From: a virus
Reading direction: 5' to 3' (one strand)
Virus record (IMG/VR): IMGVR_UViG_3300031746_000004
Coordinates: 1 to 64,000 of that record
Length of the DNA stretch: 64,000 bases
Notes under the pieces: model-generated
Databases searched by the model: none
What the model was told of the DNA's origin: nothing
The model's input: only the letters and a program-made list of their open reading frames with translations
Program-made: the position numbers and the translations under genes
In this document: piece after piece, positions 1 to 7,189 of the stretch
Numbering within the stretch: the stretch's first letter is position 1
Layout of the letters: every line of letters starts with the position of its first letter

Positions 1-130
1 CCAGCTCAGCGCATGCCTTACGCCGCTCAGCGCATGCCTTATCCCACTCAGCGTCTGCCTTACACCACTCAGCGTATGCCTTATCCCGCTCAGTGCATGT
101 CTTATCCCGCTCAGCCCATGTCCTACGCCA
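1..130. repeat. Six tandem 21-nt repeats
   Basis: The pentamer CTCAG recurs every 21 nt (positions 5, 26, 47, 68, 89, 110) with moderately diverged flanks. The period is a multiple of three and all copies stay in the minus-strand frame, so they encode a seven-residue protein repeat. The array may continue beyond the left edge. Confidence 0.9.
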
Positions 131-319
131 AGCAATCGGTAACTCTTCTATTGCTTCTTTTGGTAAGAGCTTAAACAATCGCAATCTTATTTCTTGTTCA
201 TTCTGGGGTTTATCTCTTTTTATCGCTTCTACTCTCTCGTCATAATTATAACAATGCTCAATCAAAATATTATGATGACAATGAATAGAAAGACCTGATT
301 TAATTATACTCTCTTGCAT
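1..319 (-). CDS. Partial protein with seven-residue tandem repeats
   Basis: Starts at an ATG at 319 preceded by a GAGGTGA ribosome binding site and runs off the left edge with no stop, so only the first 106 residues are visible. Residues 1-63 are non-repetitive; from about residue 64 the chain becomes charged heptads of the form AExxKAx, encoded by 21-nt direct repeats. Such helical charged repeats occur in uncharacterised phage proteins. I do not recognise a function. It is the last visible gene of the leftward transcription unit. Confidence 0.7.
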   Translation of the reverse strand, partial: MQESIIKSGLSIHCHHNILIEHCYNYDERVEAIKRDKPQNEQEIRLRLFKLLPKEAIEELPIAWRRTWAERDKTCTERDKAYAEWCKADAEWDKACAERRKACAEL

Positions 320-609
320 TTCTTCACCTCTTTAAGTTTATTTCTTATTGCTTTAATTTCTTTATGCCAATAGCATTTATCAATCTTAATATTTTTTTCT
401 TGTAATTTAATAATATTCAATCCATCTCCCCAATATTTAAAATGATTAAGCCTGTATAATTCCTCTTTGGCATAACGTAATCTTGCTTTGAATATTTTTG
501 TTTTATCTTTATCAATCCTACCACAACAATTACATCCTACGCATATTTCTCCATAAGACCAGCCAGTCGCATAACAGTTTTTCATAATTCCATAATCTAT
601 ATTATTCAT
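304..609 (-). CDS. Hypothetical Cys-rich protein, 101 aa
   Basis: The ATG at 609 is chosen because AAGGAG lies just upstream; an in-frame ATG at 672 would overlap the neighbouring gene deeply. The N-terminal third carries the cluster CVGCNCCG, probably metal binding, followed by a basic helical tail (residues about 40-101). I do not recognise the family. It overlaps the start of the repeat gene downstream by 16 nt, as in a translationally coupled operon. Confidence 0.6.
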   Translation of the reverse strand: MNNIDYGIMKNCYATGWSYGEICVGCNCCGRIDKDKTKIFKARLRYAKEELYRLNHFKYWGDGLNIIKLQEKNIKIDKCYWHKEIKAIRNKLKEVKKCKRV

Positions 610-625
610 ACTCTCCTTCAGTCCT

Positions 626-1009
626 TTAGTTTTCCTTTCGCAAATAGAGCCATATTTCTCCCAATGCATCACAAAGATTATTACTATAGCTAAATGTTTG
701 TAATGCCATTTTATCTACATTATGTCCTACCTGATACCTTACACTATCATTTTCAGGATATTGTTTTATGCTAACTTCTCTTGGTAACTCCTCTAAAATC
801 TCTGTGGCGAGAGGGGCAGGGTATAGAACCTTGAAATCTACATAGTTTTTAGATAATTCTTTTCTGGAAAATATATCTATGTAGGCAGTCCAAGATTTTG
901 TATTCTCGTGATAATTGCTCCCTTCACAATACCAAAATTCCGTTTCCTTTTTCCACCCTGATTCCTTCAACTGCTTAGCTATCTCTAAACTTACACAATG
1001 CTTATCCAT
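626..1009 (-). CDS. Conserved phage hypothetical protein, 127 aa
   Basis: Begins MDKHCVSLEIAKQLKESG, a start I recognise as typical of a widespread small phage family that continues with an aromatic stretch (ETEFWYCEG here) and ends in an A-LG-IWLYL helix. The function of that family is unknown. The start follows GAAAGGAAAACTAA, a short sequence that recurs between genes at this end. Soluble, no membrane segment. Confidence 0.75.
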   Translation of the reverse strand: MDKHCVSLEIAKQLKESGWKKETEFWYCEGSNYHENTKSWTAYIDIFSRKELSKNYVDFKVLYPAPLATEILEELPREVSIKQYPENDSVRYQVGHNVDKMALQTFSYSNNLCDALGEIWLYLRKEN

Positions 1010-1132
1010 TTAGTTTTCCTTTCGTGGGGTTGGAGTTTCTTTTATAATTTTAATCCATTTATCACAAACATTGCACCACATAAAACCTTCAACAGTAAGC
1101 ACCCCAACAAATTGATGTTTACACTTCTCCAT
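1010..1132 (-). CDS. Small zinc-ribbon-like protein, 40 aa
   Basis: ATG at 1132 with a GGAGGG ribosome binding site; the TAA stop abuts the ATG of the next gene. The peptide contains MEKCKHQFVGV and MWCNVCDKW, one C-x2-C pair plus a Cys/His near the N-terminus, suggesting a single metal site. Length and packing fit the other small genes here. Function unknown. Confidence 0.55.
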   Translation of the reverse strand: MEKCKHQFVGVLTVEGFMWCNVCDKWIKIIKETPTPRKEN

Positions 1133-1134
1133 TC

Positions 1135-1161
1135 ACCCTCCTTTTCATATCTTGAATCGCT
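1135..1161. repeat. Dispersed 27-nt intergenic repeat, copy 1
   Basis: Matches 1881-1907 at 23 of 27 positions, both ending in CTTGAATCGCT. Each copy lies just downstream of a gene and contains the CCTCC complement of the next gene's ribosome binding site on the minus strand. The pair flanks the first methyltransferase gene. Confidence 0.7.
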
Positions 1162-1877
1162 TAAAGTAAATTCTCACTTGTTTGATTTATCCTTATTTCT
1201 GCGATTTTAAAGTATTCTGGTGATATTTCTATGCCGATGAAGTTTCTGCCGAGTTCTTTACAAGCTACTCCAGTTGTTCCTGAACCCATAAAGGGGTCTA
1301 AAACTAAATAGTTTATTTCTGTAACAGCATTTAGTACCTTTGTTACTAATTCAATAGGATATGGAGCAGGATGTTCTTTCATTGGTTTTGGAGATATTTC
1401 CCATACCTCCGAATAACTAAAACACTTGGGATTAAAATGTGGTGTCTTTCGCTCTTTAGTAATCCAAAACAGATATTCTGTGCAAGGCAAAAATCTTATT
1501 GGTTCTAACATTGGACTATTCTTTCTGTTCCAAACTATCATTTGCCTAACATTAAATTCTTCTAACCATCTATGCGGAAATATAACTTTATGTTCCCTTA
1601 TCTGTTGCTTGTGATTATAAAACATACTTCCACTTGTTTTCAAAACTCGCATACATTCTCTAATAACCTGTTTCTGCCATTCCTCATATTTGTCTTGAGG
1701 CATATTGTCATCATACACATCATATTTTATTCTGCCTTTAGACCAAGTTACCTGTTTAGTATTATTCTGCTGTTTGGAGCATTTATTATACGGGGGAGAA
1801 GTAATCACCAAGTCCACGCTATTATCTGGTATCGTCTTCATCACTTCCAAGCAATCACCCAACCTTAAATCTATCAT
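1161..1877 (-). CDS. DNA methyltransferase, beta class (TSPPY motif)
   Basis: This 238-residue protein is an S-adenosylmethionine-dependent DNA amino-methyltransferase. Motif IV TSPPYNKC is at about residue 27, and the AdoMet-binding motif DPFMGSGTTG lies near residue 195, after motif IV, which is the beta-class order. TSPPY is seen in N4-cytosine and some N6-adenine enzymes, so the target base is not certain. The N-terminus MIDLRLGDCLEVMKTIPD is identical to that of the second methyltransferase 960 nt away. There is no restriction gene nearby, so protection of phage DNA is the likely role. Full length. Confidence 0.92.
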   Translation of the reverse strand: MIDLRLGDCLEVMKTIPDNSVDLVITSPPYNKCSKQQNNTKQVTWSKGRIKYDVYDDNMPQDKYEEWQKQVIRECMRVLKTSGSMFYNHKQQIREHKVIFPHRWLEEFNVRQMIVWNRKNSPMLEPIRFLPCTEYLFWITKERKTPHFNPKCFSYSEVWEISPKPMKEHPAPYPIELVTKVLNAVTEINYLVLDPFMGSGTTGVACKELGRNFIGIEISPEYFKIAEIRINQTSENLL

Positions 1878-1880
1878 CCC

Positions 1881-1907
1881 ACCCTCCTTTTATACTCTTG
1901 AATCGCT
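1881..1907. repeat. Dispersed 27-nt intergenic repeat, copy 2
   Basis: Partner of 1135-1161 (23 of 27 identical). It sits between the first methyltransferase and the small zinc-ribbon gene, and supplies that methyltransferase's ribosome binding site on the minus strand. Confidence 0.7.
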
Positions 1908-1910
1908 GAG

Positions 1911-2069
1911 TTATCCCTTTAGTTTTCCTGTTATCTCAATTATTTCATTACAATAAATACATTCTATCTCGTGATACTCAGTAATAGGTTGAATATTAAA
2001 CGATATGGGAACTTTACAATATGGACATTTCATACTAATAACTATTTTATAAGTTACATATTCTTGCAT
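1911..2069 (-). CDS. Zinc-ribbon protein, 52 aa
   Basis: ATG at 2069 with AAAGGAC upstream. Two C-x2-C knuckles, CPYC near residue 15 and CIYC near residue 37, form a textbook small zinc ribbon. It lies between the two methyltransferase genes. Function unknown; single zinc ribbons in phages are often DNA- or protein-binding adaptors. Confidence 0.6.
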   Translation of the reverse strand: MQEYVTYKIVISMKCPYCKVPISFNIQPITEYHEIECIYCNEIIEITGKLKG

Positions 2070-2083
2070 ATTAGTCCTTTGGG

Positions 2084-2839
2084 TTAAAATAAACTCTTCA
2101 TTGTGTTATTTATTCTTCTCTCGGCGATTTTAAAGTAAGTTTCGTCTTTTTCTATCAAGATACAATTGCGGTTAAGGTTTTTACAAGCCACTCCAGTCGT
2201 TCCACTACCAGCACAGTTGTCTAAAACTAAATCTCCTTCGTTGGTGTATGTCTTGATTAGATATTCAAATAGGGCTACTGGTTTTTGGGTGGGGTGGAGA
2301 CGATTTACATTATTACATTCTGCTGATATTGAACTTATATTTATAAGTGTTTTAGGGTTTCTTTTTGTATTATCTCTACTATCAGAGTGTTTCCAATTAT
2401 GGACACCGATTATACCGTCCCTGTTTTTATATTCTTTTCCAGTTGGTCTTATGTTTTTAATTTTTGCCTCTGTTATTTGTTTATTAAAAACTGTTTTGCT
2501 TTTTGAAAAAACAAGTATGTTTTCGTGAACTTTCATTGGCTGATATCCACTACACATTATATTTCCCGCCTTATCTTTATTCCACACCCACTCATACTTA
2601 AACATCTTGATATTACTCATCACCAAAGCACTGGTAAAAGGTTGGGAGGCAGTCAAAACTATCGCCCCGTTGTCTTTGATTATTCTTTTATACTGTTCCC
2701 AAAGTGGCTCAAAAGGGATAATCGTATCCCACTTACAGGCGGTTGTTCCATAAGGTAAATCACAGAGTATCATATCTATACTCTTATCAGGTATCGTCTT
2801 CATCACTTCCAAACAATCACCTAATCTTAAATCAATCAT
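2084..2839 (-). CDS. DNA methyltransferase, beta class (DLPYGTT motif)
   Basis: This 251-residue protein is a second DNA methyltransferase. Motif IV DLPYGTTACKWD at about residue 27 is the form found in a common group of phage N6-adenine methylases, and the AdoMet motif DNCAGSGTTG near residue 205 follows it. Motif I has NCAGSG where the paralogue has PFMGSG. The shared N-terminus and C-terminal FKIAE-RI with the neighbouring methyltransferase show that the two are paralogues or have exchanged ends. Likely role is protection of phage DNA from host restriction. Confidence 0.92.
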   Translation of the reverse strand: MIDLRLGDCLEVMKTIPDKSIDMILCDLPYGTTACKWDTIIPFEPLWEQYKRIIKDNGAIVLTASQPFTSALVMSNIKMFKYEWVWNKDKAGNIMCSGYQPMKVHENILVFSKSKTVFNKQITEAKIKNIRPTGKEYKNRDGIIGVHNWKHSDSRDNTKRNPKTLINISSISAECNNVNRLHPTQKPVALFEYLIKTYTNEGDLVLDNCAGSGTTGVACKNLNRNCILIEKDETYFKIAERRINNTMKSLF

Positions 2840-2861
2840 CCCTCTCCTTTAGTCCTTTGGC

Positions 2862-3350
2862 TCAATCCCATAAAGAAAAATAGTATTTTTTCATAAAATC
2901 AAATGCTCTCTCTAATTCATACATATAGCTTTCAGATAATTTTTTATTTTTTAAAACTTTCATTTCAAATAATTCTGATACTAAAGAAAATCCTCTAATA
3001 ATTATGTTTAATATAGTATGCCATTCTCCCATAGCTAATTTATCTTTTTGTTTTTGTGTTAATTTATTATTGATTCTGTATTTTTCATAAATATCACTAG
3101 GACAACCATGATGTACTTTTTTTAAATGTTTAATTCCTTCTGTAATGACTTTAGCTAAATAAATATCAAAATCCCAAGTATCTTCGTTTGACCAACCTCT
3201 AAATCCTCGTTGTATAAATGATTTTATTTTTAAGGGTCTATCATATAACCAATTATACCAAATATAAAATCCATAGTATCTAATGTCATCTAACCACGTT
3301 CTTTTTGAAATATTTTTAATAAATTTAGGTGTAACTAATTCAGTTTTCAT
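2862..3350 (-). CDS. Conserved phage protein, 162 aa
   Basis: Contains RGFRGWSNEDTWDFDIYLA in the first half followed by AKVITEGIKHLK, a signature seen in a family of tailed-phage hypothetical proteins (RG-S-D--W-LD-YLA). The protein is helical and aromatic rich, with no membrane segment. I know of no assigned function. It overlaps the upstream gene by 11 nt. Confidence 0.75.
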   Translation of the reverse strand: MKTELVTPKFIKNISKRTWLDDIRYYGFYIWYNWLYDRPLKIKSFIQRGFRGWSNEDTWDFDIYLAKVITEGIKHLKKVHHGCPSDIYEKYRINNKLTQKQKDKLAMGEWHTILNIIIRGFSLVSELFEMKVLKNKKLSESYMYELERAFDFMKKYYFSLWD

Positions 3351-3528
3351 TTTTTATTATCCTTTTTATAATTTCTTCATGTAATAATTCAGATGCTTGT
3401 CCTCTAATTTCATTATCTATTACTTTTTCTAAATTTTTACATAGATAATAAGTCGTTATTTTTGTTATTAAATGAAGACATAGAAAATAAATACAAATTC
3501 CTAATATAATTTTAATGATTATTTTCAT
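3340..3528 (-). CDS. Small single-pass membrane protein, 62 aa
   Basis: Residues 3-22 form one hydrophobic helix (IIIKIILGICIYFLCLHLI), followed by a charged, helical, probably cytoplasmic tail. An AGGA motif precedes the ATG. It joins a group of tiny membrane genes on this arm. Function unknown. Confidence 0.6.
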   Translation of the reverse strand: MKIIIKIILGICIYFLCLHLITKITTYYLCKNLEKVIDNEIRGQASELLHEEIIKRIIKNEN

Positions 3529-3720
3529 TTATAATCCTATTTGTAAACGTTCAGTTAATTCGATGTATTCCTTTTTTCCTAAAGGAGAACAATAATTACA
3601 TTCGAACCAATCACATCCAAAATATCCTACAAAATGTGCAAAGAATTCACATGACTCACATTTTAATTCTTCTCTAGTAAATTCACATCTATCTTTGGGA
3701 CAATATTTAATGTGTAACAT
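3529..3720 (-). CDS. Cysteine-rich small protein, 63 aa
   Basis: Eight cysteines in 63 residues, including CESC and CNYC pairs, fit one or two zinc sites. The ATG at 3720 overlaps the stop codon of the upstream gene. No recognisable family. Confidence 0.6.
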   Translation of the reverse strand: MLHIKYCPKDRCEFTREELKCESCEFFAHFVGYFGCDWFECNYCSPLGKKEYIELTERLQIGL

Positions 3721-4046
3721 TATTCTTTCTCCTTTAAAATTTCATATAAATAACCCATTACATTAAACATTAAAGCACAAAGAGCATCTTCTATCCCTTC
3801 TCTACTTTTATAACCTCTATGTTCCATCCACCAATCGTGAAAATGTCTCCAAGCTGATTTGATATAAGCATTTTTTGGAATTCCCTTCATCCAATTATCC
3901 GAATCTCTTAATTTTCCATCTGCTTGTTTACGATGTTTATTCATATATTCGCCATATCGTCTAATTACCAAAGGACTTAAAAATCCTTCGTAATCGTATT
4001 TTCCTTCGTCGTTATCTCTTGTAGCTCCAGTATCAAATTGTCTCAT
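3720..4046 (-). CDS. dATP/dGTP diphosphohydrolase-like protein
   Basis: The N-terminus MRQFDTGATRDNDEGKYDYE, followed by FLSPLVIRRYGEYM, HRKQADGKLRDSDNWMKGIP and a W-HFHD-W-EHRG stretch, matches the phage family annotated as dATP/dGTP diphosphohydrolase, N-terminal domain. Related enzymes convert a purine dNTP to dNMP plus pyrophosphate; in some phages they feed synthesis of the base diaminopurine. No PurZ or DatZ partner is visible here, so the substrate is open. The next gene in the operon is a deoxyribosyltransferase-like protein, suggesting a shared role in remodelling the nucleotide pool. Confidence 0.8.
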   Translation of the reverse strand: MRQFDTGATRDNDEGKYDYEGFLSPLVIRRYGEYMNKHRKQADGKLRDSDNWMKGIPKNAYIKSAWRHFHDWWMEHRGYKSREGIEDALCALMFNVMGYLYEILKEKE

Positions 4047-4059
4047 ATTTACTTCTCCA

Positions 4060-4224
4060 TTATTTCCCGAAAGGTTGAAGATAAATAAAAATATAAAGTA
4101 TAACCAAAGCTAAATTCATTCCAAAACCCAGATTCCAATCTTTTTGAATAATACCAATTATAGTTAATCCCCCGAAAGAAGTAATAGCAATAATCTGTAA
4201 AATAAATTTAATATAGTTAATCAT
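4060..4224 (-). CDS. Small two-pass membrane protein, 54 aa
   Basis: Hydrophobic helices at about residues 4-26 and 34-50 are separated by the polar turn QKDWN. The ATG at 4224 overlaps the end of the upstream gene by 8 nt. No similarity recognised. Confidence 0.5.
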   Translation of the reverse strand: MINYIKFILQIIAITSFGGLTIIGIIQKDWNLGFGMNLALVILYIFIYLQPFGK

Positions 4225-4852
4225 TCTTTTTCTCTTCTTCTTTTGTTTCTATTTTAGGTTCTTTTCTCTTTAATTTGTATTTTTTATCTATAAATTCTAG
4301 ATAATCGTTTAAATTATTAAATACTTCTCCACCACTAACCAAAACACCTTGTAATAAACTTTTAGGTAATTCTTTTTTCAATAAGTCGGTAATTAAATAA
4401 ATAGGAATATTATGTTCTAACGCTATTCCGCATTCAAAAAAACTGCCACAAGGTTTATCTCCTTTACTATAAGTAAAAGTTAACCAATTAGACATAGTTA
4501 CATAATCAATATCTCCTGGAATATGTACTAATTCTTCTTTTCCATCTATATATTGTTTACCTTTCCAAATCTCTTTGGCTTTTTCTTTGAATAATTCCCA
4601 ATTACCAGAAGCTACCCAGCCAGACATTTTTTCTTTTATTTCTCCTGTTCTTAAACCTGTTTTTGATGTTTCTAATTTTACAGGATTAATCGGATATACA
4701 TTTCTCAATAATAACTCTTTTTCTACAATTTCTCGTTTTTCTGTGCCGTCGTCTTTTTCGACACAAATTTCCATAGAACCAATAAGATATGTAATATATC
4801 TATACTGTTCTTCTATTTGTTCTGGAAGTGGATAACCTCTATTTTCTTCCAT
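4217..4852 (-). CDS. Nucleoside 2-deoxyribosyltransferase-like protein
   Basis: The layout fits the nucleoside 2-deoxyribosyltransferase fold: a first strand and loop ITYLIGSMEI near residue 19, an aspartate-bearing strand HIPGDIDYVTMSN near residue 110, and the C-terminal CGSFFECGIALEHNIPIYLI, where a conserved glutamate precedes a Rossmann-like strand. These enzymes move deoxyribose between bases or hydrolyse the N-glycosidic bond. The last 25 residues are a charged tail. It lies beside a dNTP diphosphohydrolase-like gene. Assignment rests on motif pattern only; a nucleoside hydrolase of the same fold is possible. Confidence 0.65.
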   Translation of the reverse strand: MEENRGYPLPEQIEEQYRYITYLIGSMEICVEKDDGTEKREIVEKELLLRNVYPINPVKLETSKTGLRTGEIKEKMSGWVASGNWELFKEKAKEIWKGKQYIDGKEELVHIPGDIDYVTMSNWLTFTYSKGDKPCGSFFECGIALEHNIPIYLITDLLKKELPKSLLQGVLVSGGEVFNNLNDYLEFIDKKYKLKRKEPKIETKEEEKKND

Positions 4853-5733
4853 TAATACTTTACTCCTTCAAGAAACGCTTTAATTCTAGGTAAACTAATA
4901 GATAAAGCTAGACTAGATTCGGGTACAAAATCTAAACCTACTTTATAACCATCTACATTAGAAGGTATTCCTATTAATTCTCCTTTAATATTAAATAAAC
5001 CTCCACCTGAATTTCCAAATGTACTAGTATTGTCCGACATATAAAAATCTTCGTCTTTATTACTTAAAATTCCTTTCGAAATTGTTCTTTCATATCCTAA
5101 CGGATTGCCTATAGAATAAACAGTATCTCCTTTTATTGGTTCGTTTTCTGCTACAGGTAATTCTTCTAAATTATCATCTAATACTTTAATTTGAAGTAAT
5201 GCTAAATCATTATCAGTATCATATTTTTTTATTTCTGCTTCATATACTATTATACCTCTTACTATATTATTTTCGTCTGATTTACTATACATTACTTTTG
5301 CTTTTTCATTTATACCTTGTTCATTTATCCAAATAACATCGTCTATAACGTGAGCACAAGTTAATAGGTACATGGAATCTTTTGTCTTTTTAATTATAGT
5401 ACCAGACCCCATTCCTTCTAATCCTGACACAACAACACTTCCTTTTAGAAGTTTTTCTGTATCTGGAATAATAGGTATAATATCTTTAATTTTAGATATA
5501 TTATCATTAGTATTTTTTTCTAATTCTTGAACAGTAGCTAATATTTCTATCATATTATCAAAAGTTTCATTATTCATACTTACTAATTGACTAATTTTTC
5601 TATTTATTCTTTTTTCCGACAAAGCGATTTTCATATGTAAATTAAAAATATTTAAAATAACAAATACTATCAAAAAAACCTTAAACGTTACTAATAATAC
5701 TTTTAACGCTACTTTCAAGATTTTTTTAATCAT
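4852..5733 (-). CDS. Membrane-anchored trypsin-like serine protease
   Basis: This 293-residue protein has an N-terminal membrane helix (about residues 5-30), a coiled-coil stretch (about 35-85) and a chymotrypsin-fold protease domain of the HtrA/DegP type. The catalytic triad is visible as His128 in TCAHV, Asp176 in NDLALL and Ser242 in GNSGGG. No PDZ domain follows. The ATG at 5733 is chosen because GGGGAGG sits 9 nt upstream; an earlier in-frame ATG at 5751 has no such site. Trypsin-like proteases are rare in phages and this one is far from the virion genes, so an early role at the host membrane or envelope is inferred. Confidence 0.88.
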   Translation of the reverse strand: MIKKILKVALKVLLVTFKVFLIVFVILNIFNLHMKIALSEKRINRKISQLVSMNNETFDNMIEILATVQELEKNTNDNISKIKDIIPIIPDTEKLLKGSVVVSGLEGMGSGTIIKKTKDSMYLLTCAHVIDDVIWINEQGINEKAKVMYSKSDENNIVRGIIVYEAEIKKYDTDNDLALLQIKVLDDNLEELPVAENEPIKGDTVYSIGNPLGYERTISKGILSNKDEDFYMSDNTSTFGNSGGGLFNIKGELIGIPSNVDGYKVGLDFVPESSLALSISLPRIKAFLEGVKY

Positions 5734-5734
5734 T

Positions 5735-5974
5735 TTACTTTTCCTCCCCATAAATAAATCTATCCTCTTTTGGTTTTTGTTTTTTTATTTCTGCTATAAT
5801 AAATTGAAGTAAACATTCGTATTTATCAAAATGATAAGTTGTAAAATTTATTATTAATGCAATCGGAGTATCTTGTCCTACAATATAAACATCGCAACTT
5901 TTACCGCAAGTATCACATATTTTTTCTTTATAGTGTAGATTATTACATTCTTTACATTTAATTAACTTATACAT
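5735..5974 (-). CDS. Zinc-finger protein, 79 aa (paralogue of next gene)
   Basis: Two knuckles, CKEC near residue 8 and CDTCGKSC near residue 20, precede a domain ending FDKYECLLQFIIAEIKK. The upstream neighbour has the same plan, so this is a tandem duplication. The start overlaps the neighbour's stop by 8 nt. Function unknown. Confidence 0.65.
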   Translation of the reverse strand: MYKLIKCKECNNLHYKEKICDTCGKSCDVYIVGQDTPIALIINFTTYHFDKYECLLQFIIAEIKKQKPKEDRFIYGEEK

Positions 5975-6191
5975 TTTTATTATTCTCCTTTTTAATTTCG
6001 TTTCGAATGAACTCTAGCAAACATTCCTTATTACAAAAATGACATTCCATTCCATCTAAACCACTTCCGTAACCAAAACTAACTGTTATAGATATATAAT
6101 TTCCTTTTTCTGTAGATTTTTCACAATTGTCACATATATATCCTTTGAGAATATTTCTATGGCATTCCGAACAGCCTTCAATATTTTCCAT
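5967..6191 (-). CDS. Zinc-finger protein, 74 aa (paralogue)
   Basis: Knuckles CSECHRN and CDNCEKS are followed by a beta region and then FCNKECLLEFIRNEIKK, aligning with the downstream neighbour. The ATG at 6191 has a GGAG motif 8 nt upstream; the ATG at 6203 is an alternative four codons earlier. Function unknown. Confidence 0.65.
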   Translation of the reverse strand: MENIEGCSECHRNILKGYICDNCEKSTEKGNYISITVSFGYGSGLDGMECHFCNKECLLEFIRNEIKKENNKNV

Positions 6192-6327
6192 TTTTTTCTC
6201 CATTTAAAAATAATTTATATAAAAAATTATCTATCTTTATCTTTATTTTTTCTAATAAAGTTTTTCTGAAAATTCTATTATAATTATCAGAATATCGTTT
6301 ATTATATCCTACAAATGGTTTATCCAT
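6178..6327 (-). CDS. Small basic protein, 49 aa
   Basis: The ATG at 6327 overlaps the TAA of the upstream gene (TAATG), an arrangement used throughout this arm. The peptide is basic (lysine and arginine rich) with an amphipathic C-terminal half. No family recognised. Confidence 0.45.
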   Translation of the reverse strand: MDKPFVGYNKRYSDNYNRIFRKTLLEKIKIKIDNFLYKLFLNGEKNGKY

Positions 6328-6638
6328 TATTTCTTTCTTTTATGTGTTTTTCTACGTCTAAATTTTAATCCTTTAGATGAAGCTAATTTTTCTAAATATT
6401 TATCAAAAATTAATCCTAAAACGTCTCCCGAAGAATAAGATAATGCGTATAAAATTAATAAATTTATATTTTTAATATTTTCTACTATTTGAGAAACTAT
6501 ATATGCCCATAAAAATATATTAATAAAAGCAGTTATAAAAGATAATAATTTATTACTTTTTTGTCTAAATTTAGAATTTATAGTCGTTCCAAATGCTTCC
6601 AATAAACCTATTATAATAACTATTATATATTTAATCAT
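6327..6638 (-). CDS. Multi-pass membrane protein, 103 aa
   Basis: Three hydrophobic helices (about residues 3-18, 32-50 and 58-78) carry the pattern LLEAFG, then WAYIV, then YALSYSSGDVLG, and are followed by a very basic tail RRRKTHKRKK. The pattern resembles small bacterial membrane proteins of the DUF5698/DUF2179 type, but I am not certain. An RNA- or DNA-binding cytoplasmic tail is plausible from its charge. Confidence 0.65.
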   Translation of the reverse strand: MIKYIIVIIIGLLEAFGTTINSKFRQKSNKLLSFITAFINIFLWAYIVSQIVENIKNINLLILYALSYSSGDVLGLIFDKYLEKLASSKGLKFRRRKTHKRKK

Positions 6639-6661
6639 TCTCTTTTAATTATAAATAAATT

Positions 6662-6727
6662 TTATCCGTTTTTTATTAACAAATATAAACCTACTAATAA
6701 CATAATTAAAAAAATAATATTTATCAT
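6662..6727 (-). CDS. Membrane micropeptide, 21 aa
   Basis: A consensus AAGGAG site lies 7 nt before the ATG at 6727. The peptide is one hydrophobic helix ending in LIKNG. Similar one-helix peptides recur in this arm, which raises confidence that it is translated. Confidence 0.4.
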   Translation of the reverse strand: MINIIFLIMLLVGLYLLIKNG

Positions 6728-6728
6728 C

Positions 6729-7010
6729 TTATTTCTCCTTTTGTAATTTTAAAGATAATTTAATTAAATCATGGTCTATATTTTCTATTTCTAAAGCGTC
6801 TTTATGAATAAGATTTTTTAATCCTCGAATATCATGTCTTTCAGAAATTGCTCCTAAATCTCCCGATATAATTTTTAAATCTCTTATTATTTCTCCTAAT
6901 CTTTTAGCATCATTTAACATTTCTATATAATGAAAATTAGGAGAAGAATAATCTATGCCCAATTTCTGACAAACTTCTGCAATAGTTAAACTTATCCTTT
7001 TGCCTTCCAT
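6729..7010 (-). CDS. Helical hypothetical protein, 93 aa
   Basis: The ATG at 7010 follows GGAGG by 6 nt and overlaps the upstream TAA; an earlier ATG at 7028 lacks a site. The sequence is predicted all-helical with a short basic N-terminus (MEGKRISLTIAEVCQKLG) that could fold as a helix-turn-helix. Function unknown. Confidence 0.6.
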   Translation of the reverse strand: MEGKRISLTIAEVCQKLGIDYSSPNFHYIEMLNDAKRLGEIIRDLKIISGDLGAISERHDIRGLKNLIHKDALEIENIDHDLIKLSLKLQKEK

Positions 7011-7189
7011 TATAATTCCTCCACCCAATTACTTTGATGTAATAAAAATCTTCTTCCACATACACATTTATTATCTCCATCTTTATATATATCAATCGTT
7101 AATTCTTCTTTACAATAAGGACAAATAATACCTGCCATTTCCTCATCAATCCAAAGAAAATTTACTCTTATTTTATTAGATTTAATCAT
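7010..7189 (-). CDS. Zinc-ribbon protein, 59 aa
   Basis: Contains CPYC near residue 23 and CVCGRRF near residue 42, a compact zinc ribbon. Its ATG at 7189 overlaps the upstream stop as ATGA and its TAA overlaps the downstream ATG, so it is fully embedded in the operon. Function unknown. Confidence 0.55.
   Translation of the reverse strand: MIKSNKIRVNFLWIDEEMAGIICPYCKEELTIDIYKDGDNKCVCGRRFLLHQSNWVEEL

Noticed and set aside
1-130. CRISPR-like array
   Set aside because: The repeats are directly tandem with no spacers, and the 21-nt period keeps the reading frame, so they are coding repeats.
998-5000. Several open frames on the plus strand opposite minus-strand genes, for example near 1572-1868 and 2166-2528
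   Set aside because: They lie antisense to the clear methyltransferase genes, lack ribosome binding sites and show no domain. They are shadows of the real genes.
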